Assembly (NCBI GenBank): GCA_021788955.1
Contig: JAJYKC010000021.1
Coordinates: 1-11,828, forward strand
Source of the DNA: Acidobacteriota bacterium
Lineage (GTDB): Bacteria > Acidobacteriota > Terriglobia > Bryobacterales > Bryobacteraceae
DNA length: 11,828 bases
Direction: 5' to 3'
Under the pieces are notes generated by a model. It was not told the DNA's origin, searched no databases, and saw only the letters and a program-made list of their open reading frames with translations. Position numbers and translations under genes: made by a program. Each line of letters opens with the position of its first letter. Positions within the stretch are counted from its first letter, which is position 1. Of the stretch, positions 1-6,643 are shown in pieces.

Positions 1-366
1 TCCCACCCCCAGCGAAACCAGAGCCGCCAACGCCGCCGCCAGCAGAGACATCCGCCCGCCATAGAGCATTCGCGAAAACTGATCCCGCCCGAACGCGTCA
101 CTCCCCAGCGGAAAATACACCGCCGGAGCATCCACTCCGAACAGATGCCCGCCTGAAAACCAGCGCACCGCCACCTTGCGGCCTGAAATCGCATCCGCCA
201 CAACCAATCGCCCGCCTTCGAAATGCACCGCCTGCGGCCCAACCAGCGGCGCCTCCCGGTGCTGCTCCGCCGCATCGTACGGCGCGAGGTACCCCGCGCC
301 CAGAACCGCGGCATACAAACCCGCCAGCGCTCCGGCCGCCCACTTCCACCCCCCGCCGCGCTTCAC
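1..366 (-). CDS. OppC/DppC-like ABC transporter permease, N-terminal part (cut by window edge)
   Basis: Inner-membrane permease subunit of a peptide/nickel-type ABC importer; only the first 122 residues are visible. Residues about 8-28 form a hydrophobic first membrane segment. An extracytoplasmic stretch of about 55 residues follows, then the family hallmark PLGSDAFGRDQFSRMLYGGR (residues 86-105), which matches the OppC/DppC pattern PLGTDxxGRDxxSRxLYGxR, and the start of the next membrane segment. The GTG start at 366-364 overlaps the stop of the OppB-like gene (GTGA, 4 bp), which points to translational coupling and fixes the start. The loop before PLGSD is longer than in E. coli OppC and contains HLFGVDAP. 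As I recall it, a similar long loop occurs in a subset of OppC proteins. The EAA motif and remaining helices lie outside the window. The subfamily call is firm; the substrate is unknown. Confidence 0.88.
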   Translation of the reverse strand, partial: MKRGGGWKWAAGALAGLYAAVLGAGYLAPYDAAEQHREAPLVGPQAVHFEGGRLVVADAISGRKVAVRWFSGGHLFGVDAPAVYFPLGSDAFGRDQFSRMLYGGRMSLLAAALAALVSLGVG

Positions 367-1268
367 TGCGGCCTCCGCAGCCGCGGATCCAGCACATACA
401 GCATCGCATCCGCCGCAAGGTTCCCCACCGCCAGCAGCGCCGCCATCATCAGCGTCACCGCCACCACAACATAAAAATCCCGTCCCGCGATCGAGTCCAG
501 AAACAGCGGCCCCATCCCCGGCCACCCCGTCACCGCCTCCACCACCAGCGTTCCGCTCAAAACCCCCGCAAACGACATCCCGAACAGCGATATCAGCGGA
601 TTCGCCGCCGCCGGAAAAACATACACCAGCCACAGCCGCCGCCCCGCGATTCCCCGCGCCCGCGCCGCTTCCACGTACGCCGCACCCGCCGCCTCTTTCA
701 GCGCCGCCCTCCCATGCCTCAGCAGAACGGGCGTTACTCCCGGCGTCAGCGCCAGCAAAGCTAGCTCGAACCCGCCCAGCCGCAAAATCCCCGTCCGCGC
801 CGCCACCAGCGCCAGCACCGGCGCCAGCAGCACCTCCGGCAGCACCAGCAGGCCCGACACCAGCCAACCCGTCGCCCGGGCCATCCACCCGCCCGGACGC
901 ACCGCCGCCCCCACCGCCAGCGCCAGGGACAAAATCCAACCCAGCACCCACGCCGTAGCCGCCAACTCGAGCGACTTCCCCGCCCGAGGCGCCAGCAACT
1001 CCGTCACCGGCATGTTGTACGCCAGCGACACGCCCAAATCTCCCCTCACCGCCTCCCCAAGCCACACCCCATATCGCACCGCCAACGGCCGGTCCAGCCC
1101 ATATCGCGCGCGCAGCGTCTCGATCGCCGCCGGATCCACACGCGGGTCGTTCCGCAGCTCCGCAAAGTAATCCCCCGGCGCCAGCGCCGCCAGCGCAAAC
1201 ACCCCCGCCGACACCACCACCAGCAGCAGCATCGCCTGCACCACCCGCCTGGCAAAAAACCTCGTCAT
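363..1268 (-). CDS. OppB/DppB-like ABC transporter permease
   Basis: Inner-membrane permease of a peptide/nickel-type ABC importer, expected to pair with the OppC-like protein encoded next; 301 residues, close to the usual 300-340. The N-terminus (MTRFFARRVVQAMLLLVVVS) is the typical OppB first helix. It is followed by LAPGD near residue 29 and the family motif GDLGVSLAYNMPV at about 76-88. Several hydrophobic segments follow between about 100 and 295. The cytoplasmic coupling (EAA) motif is EAARARGIAGRRLWLVYVFP at about 200-219, the docking site for the ATPases. The protein ends YVLDPRLRRPQ, matching the usual LDPR.R ending. The ATG overlaps the stop of the OppF-like ATPase (ATGA, 4 bp), and the stop overlaps the OppC-like start. 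Peptide, dipeptide, nickel or oligosaccharide substrates are all possible for this family. Confidence 0.92.
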   Translation of the reverse strand: MTRFFARRVVQAMLLLVVVSAGVFALAALAPGDYFAELRNDPRVDPAAIETLRARYGLDRPLAVRYGVWLGEAVRGDLGVSLAYNMPVTELLAPRAGKSLELAATAWVLGWILSLALAVGAAVRPGGWMARATGWLVSGLLVLPEVLLAPVLALVAARTGILRLGGFELALLALTPGVTPVLLRHGRAALKEAAGAAYVEAARARGIAGRRLWLVYVFPAAANPLISLFGMSFAGVLSGTLVVEAVTGWPGMGPLFLDSIAGRDFYVVVAVTLMMAALLAVGNLAADAMLYVLDPRLRRPQ

Positions 1269-1969
1269 CTCCGGATCCGCCCCGCTTCCATCGCCATCTC
1301 CGCCGTCGCCACCGCCCGGATCATCCCCGGCCGGTGCGAAATGAAAAGATAGGACACCGGCCGCCGCTCCTGCGCCTCCGCCAGCAGATTCAGCATCCGC
1401 GCCTGCTCCGACAAATCCAGACTTGTCAGCGACTCATCCAAAATCACCAGCGCCGGATGAAGCGTCAGCGCCCGCGCCACCGCCACCCGCGCCCGCTGCC
1501 CCCCGCTCAGTTCGCCCGGCCGCGCCCGGGCCGCCCCCTCCGGTAACCCGATCCGCTTCAACCACTCCATCGCCTCCCGCCGCCGGCTCGCCTCGTCCCC
1601 GATCCCCTGAATCTCCCCCGGCTCGCACAACAACTCGATCACCGTCCATCGCGGATCCAGACTCTCGCCCGCCGCCTGCCGCACAAGCTGCACCACCCGC
1701 GGCCAGCCCCCCTCCGCCGGTGTGCTCCGCGCTGCTCCCTCCCCACTCCATATCTCGCCCGCATCCGGCGCCTCCAGCCCCGCCAGACACCGCGCCACCG
1801 TCGTCTTCCCGCTCCCGGAATCCCCCCGCAGCAGCACCCGTGCGCCCGGCCCAATCTCGACATCCACTCCCGCCAGTACCACCACCGGCGCGCGCCCCCG
1901 CCCGGCGAACCGCTTCTCTAAGCCCTTCGCCGAAATGACCGCGCCCAAACCGCCCCGCTCAACCGCCAT
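1265..1969 (-). CDS. OppF/DppF-like ABC transporter ATP-binding protein, short form
   Basis: Cytoplasmic nucleotide-binding subunit that should drive the OppB/OppC-like permease pair together with the OppD-like ATPase. The ABC motifs are complete and in order: Walker A GDSGSGKTT (49-57), Q-loop region QLVRQAAGESLDP (Q98), signature LSGGQ (154-158), Walker B LVILDE (D178, E179), D-loop SLD (183-185) and H-loop H212 in ISHRP. Length is 234 residues, about 80-100 shorter than typical OppF/DppF. It ends right after the nucleotide-binding fold and lacks the C-terminal oligopeptide-transporter extension and its Cys cluster. The short form therefore looks natural or eroded, not cut by the window. 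The ATG overlaps the end of the OppD-like gene by 11 bp and the stop overlaps the OppB-like start by 4 bp, so all four genes are likely co-translated. No strong Shine-Dalgarno sequence is seen, consistent with coupling. Confidence 0.9.
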   Translation of the reverse strand: MAVERGGLGAVISAKGLEKRFAGRGRAPVVVLAGVDVEIGPGARVLLRGDSGSGKTTVARCLAGLEAPDAGEIWSGEGAARSTPAEGGWPRVVQLVRQAAGESLDPRWTVIELLCEPGEIQGIGDEASRRREAMEWLKRIGLPEGAARARPGELSGGQRARVAVARALTLHPALVILDESLTSLDLSEQARMLNLLAEAQERRPVSYLFISHRPGMIRAVATAEMAMEAGRIRR

Positions 1970-2864
1970 GCGCCCAGCAGCTCACTTCGTTGGCTTCATC
2001 CACCGCCGCCGGTTCCCGCCCCTCGCACACCTCCATCCGCTTCGCGCACCGCGGAGCGAACGAGCATCCCCGCTCCTCTCCGCGCGGATCTGGCGGCTGC
2101 CCCGGAATTTCCACAATCTGTCCCCCCGTTTTTCCCGCCTTCCCGCACGCCATCAACGCCTGTGTATAAGGATGACGCGGCGCATCCAGCACCTGCTCCG
2201 CCGTCCCTCGCTCCACCACCTTGCCGCCGTACATCACCATCACCCGCCCCGCCCGCCGCCGCAGCATCTCCGGCTCGTGGCTGATCAGCAGCACCCCCGC
2301 CTCCCCCCGCGTCCCCTCAATCAGATCCAAAATTTGATCCTCCGCCGCACGGTCCAGCGCCGCCGTCGGTTCATCGGCCACAATCACCGCTGGCTCCCCC
2401 ACCAGAACCTGAGCCAACTGCGCCCGCTGAAGCTGTCCCCCGCTCAACTGGTGCGGAAACGCACCCGCAAACTCCCGCGCCGGCAAACCCACCGCCTCCA
2501 GCGCCTCATCCACCGCCTGTCGGGCCCCACCCTCGCCCGCCGCCACCCTCGCCGCTTCCCGCATCTGCCGCCCAAGACTCAGAAAAGGATGGAAAACTCG
2601 CGCCGCCTCCTGAAAGAGAAATCCCACCGCCGCCCGCCGCCCCGCATTCCCCGCCAACGCCACCGTCCCGCTCCGCCGCGCCCCCCGCGGCAGCAACCCC
2701 GCCACCGCCAGCGCCACGCTCGTCTTCCCGCACCCCGATTCGCCCAGCAGCCCCACCACCTCGCCCACGCGAACCTCAAACCGCACTCCCCGCACGGCCC
2801 GGCTGCCATTGGCATACTCGACCCGCAAGTCCTTCACATCGAGCAGTAAATCGGCCCCCGCCAC
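1959..2864 (-). CDS. OppD/DppD-like ABC transporter ATP-binding protein
   Basis: First gene of the ABC operon; cytoplasmic ATPase of a peptide/nickel-type importer. With the start chosen here it has 301 residues. Motifs: Walker A GESGCGKT (41-48), Q-loop Q75 in FLFQE, signature LSGGQ (130-134), Walker B VIVADEP (D154, E155), D-loop ALD and H-loop H176 in ISHEPE. The C-terminal oligopeptide-transporter extension is present: HPYTQALM, then IPGQPPD and GCSFAPRC near 246-253. Cysteines at about 247, 253, 260 and 276 match the Cys set that binds an iron-sulfur cluster in Dpp/Opp ATPases. The frame stays open upstream to a TTG at 3017, but those residues (FDRSKIRPAF...) match nothing in the family and would be read through the receptor's terminator and this gene's promoter. 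I therefore chose the GTG at 2864, giving VAGADLLLDVKDLRVEY, a normal ABC N-terminus. The exact start is uncertain because no clear ribosome binding site precedes it. Confidence 0.88.
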   Translation of the reverse strand: MAGADLLLDVKDLRVEYANGSRAVRGVRFEVRVGEVVGLLGESGCGKTSVALAVAGLLPRGARRSGTVALAGNAGRRAAVGFLFQEAARVFHPFLSLGRQMREAARVAAGEGGARQAVDEALEAVGLPAREFAGAFPHQLSGGQLQRAQLAQVLVGEPAVIVADEPTAALDRAAEDQILDLIEGTRGEAGVLLISHEPEMLRRRAGRVMVMYGGKVVERGTAEQVLDAPRHPYTQALMACGKAGKTGGQIVEIPGQPPDPRGEERGCSFAPRCAKRMEVCEGREPAAVDEANEVSCWAHGG

Positions 2865-2879
2865 ACAAACACCAGCCGC

Positions 2880-2909
2880 AGTATAAACTGCGCCGCCCGG
2901 AGGCGGCAA
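2880..2909 (-). promoter_or_regulatory. Candidate sigma70-type promoter of the ABC transporter operon
   Basis: On the minus strand, TTGCCG (2909-2904) and TATACT (2885-2880) are separated by 18 bases, a fair -35/-10 pair with a strong -10. The predicted transcription start is near 2873, only about 9 bases before the proposed GTG start, so the mRNA would be nearly leaderless. A perfect inverted repeat, GCCGCC-CGGA-GGCGGC (2892-2907, plus strand), sits in the spacer and touches the -35. The -10 itself lies in CAGT-TTAT-ACTG (2890-2879). Either repeat could be an operator. This is a prediction from sequence only. Confidence 0.5.
2892..2907. repeat. Inverted repeat GCCGCC-CGGA-GGCGGC inside the ABC promoter spacer
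   Basis: Two perfect 6-base arms flank a 4-base loop between the candidate -35 and -10 elements of the ABC operon. The position suits a repressor operator. As it lies upstream of the predicted transcription start, it would act as DNA and not as an mRNA hairpin. In DNA this GC-rich a chance origin is quite possible. Confidence 0.4.
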
Positions 2910-2914
2910 CCAAA

Positions 2915-2928
2915 CCCCCACCCCCCCC
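2915..2928. repeat. C5-A-C8 homopolymer tract (G8-T-G5 on the minus strand)
   Basis: On the plus strand CCCCCACCCCCCCC lies between the probable terminator of the receptor gene and the -35 element of the ABC operon promoter. On the minus strand this is G8TG5, about 6 bases upstream of the -35. Such tracts are prone to length change by slippage, and their length can affect a nearby promoter. Whether it varies cannot be seen from one sequence. Confidence 0.6.
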
Positions 2929-2974
2929 AAAAACAAATGGCCGGCATCCCTCCCTCGCGGTTGGAAAGCCGGCC
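2929..2974 (-). terminator. Probable intrinsic terminator of the TonB-dependent receptor gene
   Basis: Read on the minus strand, about 50 bases after the receptor's stop codon, GGCCGGC (2974-2968) pairs perfectly with GCCGGCC (2945-2939) across a 22-base loop. It is followed at once by ATTTGTTTTT (2938-2929), a U-rich run. The stem is short but entirely G:C, while the loop is longer than usual. It separates the receptor transcript from the ABC operon, which has its own candidate promoter just beyond. Confidence 0.55.
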
Positions 2975-3023
2975 GAATTTTAGACCGGTCAAACCCTCTC
3001 GGACCTGACGCGATCAATGCGTG

Positions 3024-6000
3024 TCAGAACAAGAACTTCAAACCAAGCTGCAGAATGCGCGGATTGTGCGCGCCGCCCGGCCGCAGGAAGTTGCTGTTGG
3101 CCAGACAACTCGCATCGCCCGGCGTGTTCGTCGCCCCGGCGAAACACGTCGCCGACGCGTTCCCCGTGCTGTTCAACCCGCCCAGTGGCAGCCACTGCGT
3201 GTGGTTGAACACGTTGAACGCCTCCGCCCGGAACTCCACGCCCATGCTTTCCTTGATCTGGAACTGCTTGAACAGGCCCATGTCGAAGTTCGTCCGCTGC
3301 GGATTATTCAACACATTCCGCTGCGCGGTGCCGAACGTCAGCCCTTGCGGCGCCGCGAATGCCGCCGGGTTAAACAGCAGCGGCCCTACCACGCCCGGCT
3401 GATTGCTCGCCCCCGCCGGTACCGCGTACGGATTGCCCACCAGATCCAGGAAGGAACCGGCCCCTAGCCCATTCCCCACGCCCGGCCCAAACAGCCCGTC
3501 CGTCACGCTGAACGGCGTGCCCGTCTGGAACGTCATGATCCCCGACCACTGCCACCCGCCCAGCATCGTGTGCAACAGCCCGCCCTTGTCGAAGAACGGC
3601 AGGTCGTACACATACCCGAGGTTGAGTAAGTGCCGCTGGTCGAAATCCGAGCTCGCGTAGTTCAGCCGGTAGTTATACGAGTTCAGGAAGTTCCCGCTCG
3701 CGTAATCCGAGGCATCGTCCAGCGAATGGCTCCACGTGTAGGCGAGGTCGAAGCTGATCCGCCCCACGTGCCGGTGCAGCGCAACCTGCATCGCGTTGTA
3801 AGTCGAGTTCGCCACATACTGGATCGACTGAATGTTGCCGTAGCCGCGATACGGACGGTACGGATTCGGATCGCTGCCGCAGGCCACCGCGAACTGTGCC
3901 GCGGCCGGTCCCGAAGGTGCAACCCCGTTCACCGTCCCGTTGTTGCAGTCGTTCGTCGTGATCGGCTGCCCCGCCGGATAGGGGTTCTGCGCCGCCGTGA
4001 TCGGATACATCTGGTTCAGGTCGCTCTGAAGCGCCAGGTGCGTTCCCTTGCTGCCCACATAAGCCACCGTCAGCACCGTGCCCTGTGCCAACTCCCGCTG
4101 CACGCTGAAATTCCATTGCTGAATGTACGGCCACATCACCGCCGTCGGAATCGCCCGGGGCTGCAGCGGGAACTGAAGCGCTCCCGACCCGCCGATGTTC
4201 GTATACCCAGCCACGTTGAACTGCGTCGCAGTCAGCACCAGCGGTGGGCTGCCTTCCAGTCCTTCCGTGTTCCCTTCGTTCCCGTTCGTGTGCTCGAAGA
4301 AGATCCCGTACGCCCCGCGAATCGACGTCTTCCCGTCGCCGAACGGATCGTAGGCAAAGCCCACGCGCGGCGCCGGATTGAACAAATGCCCGGTCATGCA
4401 ACCGTGCGGTACTCCGCCCTTGCCGCACTGCTGTAATCCAAGGTACGGGTTCCCGCTGCCCGGAACCAGCGCTCCCTCCTGGCCGGTAATCGCCCCGGTT
4501 GAGTCGATCTGCGGAGCCTGCGCCAGGTTATACACCGCCGGATTGAAGTTATACGCCTGATCGTACTTCTCCGTGTACAACCCGAACATACTTAGCCGTA
4601 GTCCCAAGTTCACCGTCAGGCGCTTGCTTACATGCCAGTCGTCCTGGAAGTACGGCTCGAAGATCTTATACCGGTTGTAGTACTTGATCTTGTTGTTCGT
4701 CTGCTGGTACGACGCGATATTTCCCGTCAGCATGTCCGCAAACGCGTTCCCCGTGCTCACCGGCGACGTGTTCGAGAAGTTCAGAATCCCCTGCACATAC
4801 GGGCTGTTGAACTCGTTCTTCTGCGCCGCGATAAATGACGCGCCCATGTACATGTTGTGTCCGCAGGCGATCTTACTGATCTGGTCTTTGTACTCATACG
4901 TCGGATTCGCGTTGTTCCACGGGAAGTAGCCGCTGTCCAGGCTGAACCCGCCCTGGTCGTAATTCACCCCGCCGTGCACCACCACCGCCGGCAGCAGTCC
5001 GCCGAATCCGTTGTTGTACAGCCCCGTCATCGTCATGCTCGACGGCCTCTGCACCGGACCCGTCGCATTCAGGAATATGTGGTCCGTCGTGTAGCTGAAC
5101 GTAAACTCGTTCAGCAGCGTCGGCGAAAGATTTGCCGTCAGGTTCGCCACCATGCTCACGCCCGGCCCCACAAAGTTCGTCCCCACCGTCGGGAACGACG
5201 CCCCGTTGCCCCACAGTGGCGTCGGGTTCACCGTGCTCCAGGAATCGTGAATGAACCGGAAGAACATGCGCACGTTGTCGGTGAAATTCTCGTCAACGCG
5301 CCCCAGTTCCTCCCGGTAATGCGTCGGCTGTGCCGGAGCCGCCTGGTAATACGACGCGATTCCGCTCCCCACGTTCGGCGCCGGCAGCATGTTCAGCATC
5401 GCCTTCGCGTTCGAATCGACCGGCACCGTGTTGTTCGGATAGTAACCTCCCGTCAGCCGGTTCACCGGACAGTCCGGAAAGTTCGTCGTATCCACCGCCG
5501 AGCCCACCGTCGGACAAACGTCGGAGAAATTCCCCTGCTGCTCCTGCACCGAAGGCTCCTGCTGATAGAACGACTGCCCCGGTACGATGTCCCGCCTCCA
5601 TTCTTCGGAGAAGAAGAAAAACGTCTTGTCCTTGTTCTTGTTGTAATGCCCCGGGATGTACACCGGCCCGCCGATCGTATAGCCGAAATCGTTCTTCTTG
5701 TACTCCGGCACGTTCGCATTGAAGAAGTTCCGCGCGTTAAAGTCGTTGTTGCGCAAAAACTCGAACACGTCGCCGTGGAACGCCGTCGTCCCGGACTTCG
5801 TCACCGTCTCGATCGTCCCGCTCCCGTTCCTCCCATACTGCGCGCCGTAGTTCGACGTCATCACCTTCACTTCCGCGATCGCGTCCACGTTCGGATACAC
5901 GTTCAACGTCTGGTTGCTTCCGTTGTCCATCACGTTCCCGCCGTCAAGCTCCCAGTTGTTGTTCTCCGTCCGCCCGCCGTTCATCGACATCGATACGTTC

Positions 6001-6530
6001 CCGGCCACGCCCACCAGCCCCTCGTCCTGACCCGACTGGTTACTCACGCCTGGCACCAGGGTCACCAACTGCGTGAAGTTCCGCCCGTTCAGCACAAGCT
6101 GGCTGATCTCCTTGCCCGTCACCACACCGGACATCTCCGACGATTGCGTCTCCACCTGCGCCACGCTCGTCCCCTGCACGCTCACCTCGCTCGTCAACTG
6201 GCCCACATCGAGGCTCGCGTCCACGCGCGCCTTCTGGTTGATCCGCAGAATCACGCCCGTCGCCTGGTACTTCTTGAACCCCTGCGCGGATATCGTCAGG
6301 TCGTACGACCCCGCCGTCAGGCCGCCGATGAGGTAGTCGCCGTCATCGTTCGTCTTCGCTTTCAACTCGACCTTCGTGCCCACGTTCACCAGGGACACAT
6401 CCGCCCCGGGAATGATGGCGCCCGTCGAGTCCCTCACCGTGCCGGTGATCGAAGAGCTTGTTTGAGCGATTGCGCTTACGCCAATGAGCAGAAATACACA
6501 AAAAAACGCCATTCGGCGTAAAGGCCACAT
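3024..6530 (-). CDS. Oar-like TonB-dependent outer-membrane receptor with carboxypeptidase regulatory-like domain
   Basis: Large outer-membrane beta-barrel protein of 1168 residues, the type common in Acidobacteriota and related to myxobacterial Oar. A signal peptide (MWPLRRMAFFCVFLLIGVSAIA, cleavage near 22) leads to a carboxypeptidase-regulatory-like beta-sandwich at about 27-106 (SITGTVRDSTGAIIPGADV...). A TonB plug-like region at about 120-250 contains LNGRNFTQLVTLVPGV (146-161). The rest is rich in Asn, Gly, Tyr and Phe, as in long barrels, and ends ILQLGLKFLF with the terminal Phe used for barrel assembly. The ATG at 6530 is chosen because GGGGAGAGG lies about 10 bases upstream, the signal peptide begins there, and the predicted transcription start (about 6560) falls after the alternative GTG at 6587. 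The substrate is unknown: homologues are often linked to sugar or polymer uptake, but no SusD partner or TonB/ExbBD gene is seen here. No frameshift or internal stop was noticed. Confidence 0.92.
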   Translation of the reverse strand: MWPLRRMAFFCVFLLIGVSAIAQTSSSITGTVRDSTGAIIPGADVSLVNVGTKVELKAKTNDDGDYLIGGLTAGSYDLTISAQGFKKYQATGVILRINQKARVDASLDVGQLTSEVSVQGTSVAQVETQSSEMSGVVTGKEISQLVLNGRNFTQLVTLVPGVSNQSGQDEGLVGVAGNVSMSMNGGRTENNNWELDGGNVMDNGSNQTLNVYPNVDAIAEVKVMTSNYGAQYGRNGSGTIETVTKSGTTAFHGDVFEFLRNNDFNARNFFNANVPEYKKNDFGYTIGGPVYIPGHYNKNKDKTFFFFSEEWRRDIVPGQSFYQQEPSVQEQQGNFSDVCPTVGSAVDTTNFPDCPVNRLTGGYYPNNTVPVDSNAKAMLNMLPAPNVGSGIASYYQAAPAQPTHYREELGRVDENFTDNVRMFFRFIHDSWSTVNPTPLWGNGASFPTVGTNFVGPGVSMVANLTANLSPTLLNEFTFSYTTDHIFLNATGPVQRPSSMTMTGLYNNGFGGLLPAVVVHGGVNYDQGGFSLDSGYFPWNNANPTYEYKDQISKIACGHNMYMGASFIAAQKNEFNSPYVQGILNFSNTSPVSTGNAFADMLTGNIASYQQTNNKIKYYNRYKIFEPYFQDDWHVSKRLTVNLGLRLSMFGLYTEKYDQAYNFNPAVYNLAQAPQIDSTGAITGQEGALVPGSGNPYLGLQQCGKGGVPHGCMTGHLFNPAPRVGFAYDPFGDGKTSIRGAYGIFFEHTNGNEGNTEGLEGSPPLVLTATQFNVAGYTNIGGSGALQFPLQPRAIPTAVMWPYIQQWNFSVQRELAQGTVLTVAYVGSKGTHLALQSDLNQMYPITAAQNPYPAGQPITTNDCNNGTVNGVAPSGPAAAQFAVACGSDPNPYRPYRGYGNIQSIQYVANSTYNAMQVALHRHVGRISFDLAYTWSHSLDDASDYASGNFLNSYNYRLNYASSDFDQRHLLNLGYVYDLPFFDKGGLLHTMLGGWQWSGIMTFQTGTPFSVTDGLFGPGVGNGLGAGSFLDLVGNPYAVPAGASNQPGVVGPLLFNPAAFAAPQGLTFGTAQRNVLNNPQRTNFDMGLFKQFQIKESMGVEFRAEAFNVFNHTQWLPLGGLNSTGNASATCFAGATNTPGDASCLANSNFLRPGGAHNPRILQLGLKFLF

Positions 6531-6540
6531 GATCGATATC

Positions 6541-6549
6541 CCTCTCCCC
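6541..6549 (-). promoter_or_regulatory. Ribosome binding site of the TonB-dependent receptor gene
   Basis: GGGGAGAGG on the minus strand, with about 10 bases between it and the ATG at 6530. It is a purine-rich Shine-Dalgarno match, and it decides the start over the upstream GTG at 6587, which lacks one. Confidence 0.65.
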
Positions 6550-6566
6550 AATCGGAACTTTTGATT

Positions 6567-6616
6567 ATCGTAAGCGACCTCGCGCACAGGTTCAAGCAGA
6601 TTTTTCGGCTTTTTTT
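6567..6616 (-). promoter_or_regulatory. Probable sigma70-type promoter with A-tract UP element for the TonB-dependent receptor
   Basis: On the minus strand TTGAAC (6595-6590) and TACGAT (6572-6567) are spaced by exactly 17 bases, giving a predicted start near 6560 and a leader of about 30 bases. Two A-tracts, A5 (6605-6601) and A7 (6616-6610), lie about one helical turn apart at roughly -43 and -53. That is where the alpha-subunit UP element binds in strong promoters. The leader then carries GGGGAGAGG before the ATG. The arrangement suggests strong constitutive transcription; no operator palindrome was recognised. Confidence 0.6.
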
Positions 6617-6630
6617 GTAAGCCACCGCAC

Positions 6631-6634
6631 GGAG
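6631..6634 (+). promoter_or_regulatory. Ribosome binding site of glnE
   Basis: GGAG followed by nine bases (TATTCTTAT) and the ATG at 6644. It is a good Shine-Dalgarno match and supports this start. I saw no convincing -35/-10 pair or sigma54 site for glnE in the 113-bp divergent region. Confidence 0.65.
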
Positions 6635-6643
6635 TATTCTTAT

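Noticed and set aside
176..958. A 260-codon Pro/Ala/Ser-rich open frame on the plus strand
   Set aside because: It is antisense to both permease genes, which have clear family motifs. The Pro/Ala/Ser bias is what GC-rich shadow frames give.
1722..2849. A 375-codon plus-strand open frame rich in Arg, His and Pro
   Set aside because: It runs antisense across both ATPase genes. There are no motifs, and its composition is typical of a shadow frame.
2865..3017. N-terminal extension of the OppD-like ATPase back to a TTG at 3017
   Set aside because: The extra 51 residues match nothing in the family and would be read through the receptor's terminator and the ABC promoter.
4857..6521. A 554-codon open frame on the plus strand, opposite the receptor gene
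   Set aside because: The product would be rich in His, Arg and Val with no domain, signal or plausible fold. It is fully antisense to a gene with clear domains, and is explained by the C-rich plus strand lacking stop codons.
6531..6587. Longer receptor start at the GTG at 6587
   Set aside because: It would put 19 residues before the signal peptide, lacks a ribosome binding site, and lies upstream of the predicted transcription start.
6607..6623. GGCTT-TTTTTGT-AAGCC hairpin with T-run in the receptor/glnE gap
   Set aside because: The stem is only 5 pairs and no transcript is expected to end there. The T-runs are better explained as the A-tracts of the receptor promoter on the other strand.
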